Source: Monarcha castaneiventris obscurior
Lineage: Eukaryota > Chordata > Aves > Passeriformes > Monarchidae
Assembly: GCA_026261815.1 (NCBI GenBank)
Contig: JAMPIT010000437.1
Coordinates: 5,406,001-5,470,000 of the forward strand
Direction of reading: 5' to 3'
DNA: 64,000 bases
The translations under genes and the position numbers were made by a program. Shown here in pieces: positions 60,600-64,000 of this stretch; the stretch's first letter is position 1; the number at the start of each line of letters is the position of its first letter. The notes below the pieces were generated by a model, which was not told where the DNA came from, ran no database searches, and worked only from the letters and a program-made list of their open reading frames with translations.

Positions 60600-63500
60600 A
60601 GGGAGGGAAAGCATAACTGTCCTGGATGTCCAGAGACTCTAAGTGCAAAATAGAGGAAGATTTATCTGGAGTGGCTCAGCGGTTGTAGGCAGTGTAATAG
60701 GCTATAACAGAGCACAGGACATTTAGGGAAGAACAGGGTTTACTGTTCTGTGGCTCAGCCATCTGTGTCTCAAGGTGAAAGTTCCATTGGTTAACAGACA
60801 CACATTTGTGCCTGTAGTTAAAAGAAACAGGTGGAGGTGAAGATGTACCATTTATGCATTCCTAGTTCTGTGCTCTTCCAGTGCTAGACCCGGTTTGTAG
60901 CTCAGAAAAATCTTCTCCTCCTGAGACTTTACACTTCAAATGGTGGATTTTGAAGTTAAACCTAAAAGTTTATTCTTTATTTAGCAAAGAAAATCTCTTT
61001 TCACAAGTACAGGTGCCCTGTATAAAATCTTCTACAATACTTTCTTTAGGTCATACAAGGAAACCTAATTTAGAATTATTACAGAAGGCAAAACTTCCCA
61101 TTTTCTCACTTAGAACTCAGAACTGATCTGATTACTTTTGACTGTGATTCCAGGTTATCTACCTAATTTGTCTACAGTGTTATTACCAACATGTGTTTTC
61201 CCATGAGGAACATATTAATTTGGTTGTTGCCCTGGGGAAATCTAAACAAAAACACCAAAAAAAATTAACTACAAGAATGCTTTTTCATAAAAAGGAATGC
61301 CATATACACAATAAATGACAGGCTTGTGTTTAGAAGAGTGGTGAAATCAAAGGATTTTCAGTCTGCACTTTCCAATATAAATTGCTCATTTCAAAACATA
61401 ATGTTCTGCATAATTAGATCACATAGTTTGAGCATCTGGCCTATCAGTCTGTGAAGTGATGTGGTAAAATGTGTGGGTAGTAGGAACAGTGAACAAAAGT
61501 GATGCCCACTTACAGAGCAGCGGATGGCCAGAATCACTCTGCATTTCCCGTTTCCTGCTGGATAGAGGTTCTGTTTTCCTGCTGCCCCTTCCCACCTATC
61601 CTCTCTGTGGCACTTCCATGGGCAGAGAAATCAGCAGAACTGGGGCAGTGGTGACTTCTCCCCACTGTGGCAGGGTGGCACAGTGAGCTGAGAACAGCCA
61701 GCCTTGAGCTGCAATTACCCACTGCCCACTCGTTCCAGCAGAAGCTCAGTCATCTAACTAATGACAGGGTTCCTTCAGCTGGAGGTAACGTGACAGAGGA
61801 AATGGGGCTCTGTGAATCACACCGGGGATGCGCATGAAAAGATGATTTTAATTTCTAATTTAGCAAGTACGTCAGACCATCAAACCTGAGACCGCTTCCA
61901 GCTACTTCCAGTACAGAAGGACAATATAAGAAAATTCCTTAGGAAATCCTTGTGTGCTGCTCTCCCCTCTGTCCCTTTTTCCTTTCCATTTCCTCTGGAT
62001 TTAATGAGTAAGCAGCCAGAAGCTTAATTGTGATAGATTGGGTGCAGTACAAAGTTAAATATTGTGAAAGAACATTGAGACATTGACTGTTAGCACATTT
62101 TTCAAACACTTTGTAAAGGTACAGAAGGTGTTGGAAAATGGTGATTTACATGGATAAAAATTTGCTCTCCAGTTTCTTCAGCAGACATACGACAACCATG
62201 TCACAGTTGTTTTAAAGTAAAACTGTATCAATCCAACTTTGGTTGATTATGTTGAGAGAAGAATTTGGAAATGTGATTTTTTTGAAGAAGGATATACCAT
62301 TTTTTCTACTTATTGTTTTCATTTAATTCCTTTAGTTTTTAGGTGCAGTTTTGTCACCAATGACTGAACTTCAATAAAGCTCAGGTGTGACTTTCAAGTA
62401 TTAATACAAATCCCTTAGTCTCTTGGAAGCAAAGTGTAAATGAAGAGCCAGGGTAGCTTCTGCTATACCAGAGAACCAGATAATCAAAGATATCAAGCTT
62501 TTTGAAGTATAGATCTATTTCTTCATATTTTAAAGAAATAAGCTCTTTTGAAAATGTGATTTTTAGCAAAAAGCGAGGTGATGCTTTAATACTCTACTGG
62601 ATTTTGCCAGCATGCAGGCTCAGAGAAAATTGTTGCTTATCTAATTCTACATACCCTGAAAGCAAGTTTGAAAAATAGGAGTCATTGAGTAATATCTTTA
62701 CTGGTGCCATAAATCAGAGGCTTATTTGCATACAAATGAAAATTCAAACCAAAGTGCAGTAAGAAGTAACAGTGCCCTAACAGTTAGGGATCAACATTAA
62801 AATATGAACCCAAGTTTCTACCCTGAAGTAAAGCAGAAATCAGACAGGATCTTGGATCTTCTATTGGGAAATATCTTCTATGTACTTGTTGTTGGGGTTT
62901 TGGTTTGTTTGTTGTTTTAACTCTGAACACATCAGAAGGATGAAATTATTCACTGGTCTTTGACATAATGCTTGTAAACAATTCATTAAAATCTTATCAT
63001 TGATAGTATCAAAAATACATGAAATATGCAGTAGATAAACCACATCAACAAGTAACCTGTAGCAATGCTAATCAGAAATGTGTACTGAGGTGTGGGAAAC
63101 AGCACTTTGCAGAAGATGGAAGTGAACTCTCTGTGCTTTTTATCAGCCAGTTTTTGCAGTGCTGTTCAAAAGAGACAGCGGTGAGTTCTGAAACAATAAA
63201 ATCAAAGTTCATCAAAGAATGGTATTGGCCTTCTTAGGAGAAAACACAGTGAAATGAAACAAGGTGAATAGAAAAGCCCCAACACTTTAAAACTCTTACA
63301 AATTCTGACACAAATTTGTAGGGTCAATACAGGAGCACAAATACACAAGTGGCCATTTTAGAATCAGAATACTAAACGAAATTTAAGCTACAGTGGTCAA
63401 GGCAGCACCACCTAATTAAAGGTCTAAAGGCAGAGTTCCACCTATAGGGAATAGATGAAACAGCTTCCAGATGAAACAGATTAGGAGGCTGCAAATGAGA

Positions 63501-64000
63501 GATGTAATTTTTATTAAAAGAAACACAGCAATTTTCCCTATGGTAAGGTCAGGAGATGAAAAAGGACTATGTGCAAAGTTTTTAGAAATAGAATGTATTA
63601 TTTAGAGCAGTCCCTCCCTTTAATTTTTCAGTCTCTGAATGAGATTGGAACTTTAATTACACATTTGCTTCTTTCAGGGAAGACTCTCTGGGCTCTTTTT
63701 TTTTAAACCTTAGCTCATTCTGGTAGTCTTTAAGCACCCCTGTAGCCCAGTTGACATTGTGCCTACTTAAGTACATGCTATTGAATCTTCATAAAGATGA
63801 TTGAATCTGGATGAAAGCTGACTATAAGTGTATATTAAACCCTGTATAAATAGATATAAAGACTATTTTGACATAAAGGCTATTTTTACGTAAATCAAAG
63901 AACAGTGGATTTTAAAATTATTTGAGTGATTTGCATATTGAGTAGATTTGTTGGCAAGCTATATCATCACTGCTTTAAATTGCATCTCCATTACAAAATC
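60600..64000. other. Gene-free AT-rich DNA with one candidate block
   Basis: No gene is recognisable. Open frames are at most 81 codons long. No repeat family is recognisable apart from short T/A runs. A CpG-retaining block lies at 61780-61930. The window ends in AT-rich DNA without a feature crossing the edge that I can identify. Confidence 0.65.
61780..61930. promoter_or_regulatory. Candidate regulatory block with CRE-like site
   Basis: GGTAACGTGACAG near 61784, CACCGGGGATGCGCATG near 61820, GATTTTAATTTCTAATTTAGC near 61843, TACGTCAG at 61868-61875 (a CRE half site, CTGACGTA on the other strand) and GAGACCGCTTCC near 61890. Five or more CpGs in 110 bases are unusual for this window. It is repeat-free. 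The call is an inference. Confidence 0.3.

Noticed and set aside
1..64000. Endogenous retrovirus or other viral insertion
   Set aside because: No paired long terminal repeats, primer-binding site or recognisable retroviral protein segment was seen.

Overview
The window looks like vertebrate nuclear DNA, most likely from a bird. It is AT-rich and CpG-poor. It has no operons, no dense ORFs, no ribosome-binding sites and no coding exon that I can recognise on either strand. The diagnostic signal is a handful of truncated CR1-type LINE copies, including 3' ends with the motif CCAACCC...CCATTCTATGATTCT. CR1 is the dominant interspersed repeat of birds and is also common in turtles and crocodilians. 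I see no Alu, B1 or L1 family sequence and no recognisable endogenous retrovirus. Species and chromosome cannot be determined from the sequence alone.

Layout. 1-13.8 kb: gene-free, AT-rich DNA with candidate conserved/enhancer-like blocks at 4.2-4.8, 5.3-5.6 and 12.05-12.27 kb, and a 51-base T tract at about 8.0 kb. 13.84-14.13 kb: CR1 3' end, plus strand. 14.7-19.6 kb: several homeodomain-, POU- and SOX-motif-rich blocks without repeats. 19.65-32 kb: low-information DNA with small AT and GT microsatellites, a 39-bp CR1 tail at 27.2 kb, a degenerate tRNA-like promoter at 28.5 kb and an enhancer-like block at 31.8 kb. 32.1-41.1 kb: an ancient amniote repeat, a hammerhead-like motif at 33.17 kb, very AT-rich DNA at 37.6 kb and a minus-strand CR1 fragment at 40.94 kb. 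43.1-44.35 kb: the densest repeat cluster, with two ancient LINE-tail relics flanking a 0.41-kb CR1 copy that has an internal deletion. 47.4-47.6 kb: minus-strand CR1 ORF2 fragment. 49-64 kb: further gene-free DNA with candidate regulatory blocks at 49.5, 55.4 and 61.8 kb and two old amniote repeat relics at 55.24 and 60.48 kb.

Interpretation. This is a gene desert or the inside of a very long intron. Any function is more likely in cis-regulatory elements than in proteins. The open frames present (longest about 147 codons) are of the size expected by chance in 64 kb of AT-rich DNA, and none resembles a known protein except a short stretch inside CR1. The conserved-element calls are inferences from motif density and need a cross-species alignment. 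I did not find a convincing new biological system. The most unusual small signals are a degenerate hammerhead-ribozyme-like core (33.17 kb), a POU-dimer-like palindrome (21.57 kb) and a repeated AAAGAGCC cluster (55.48 kb).
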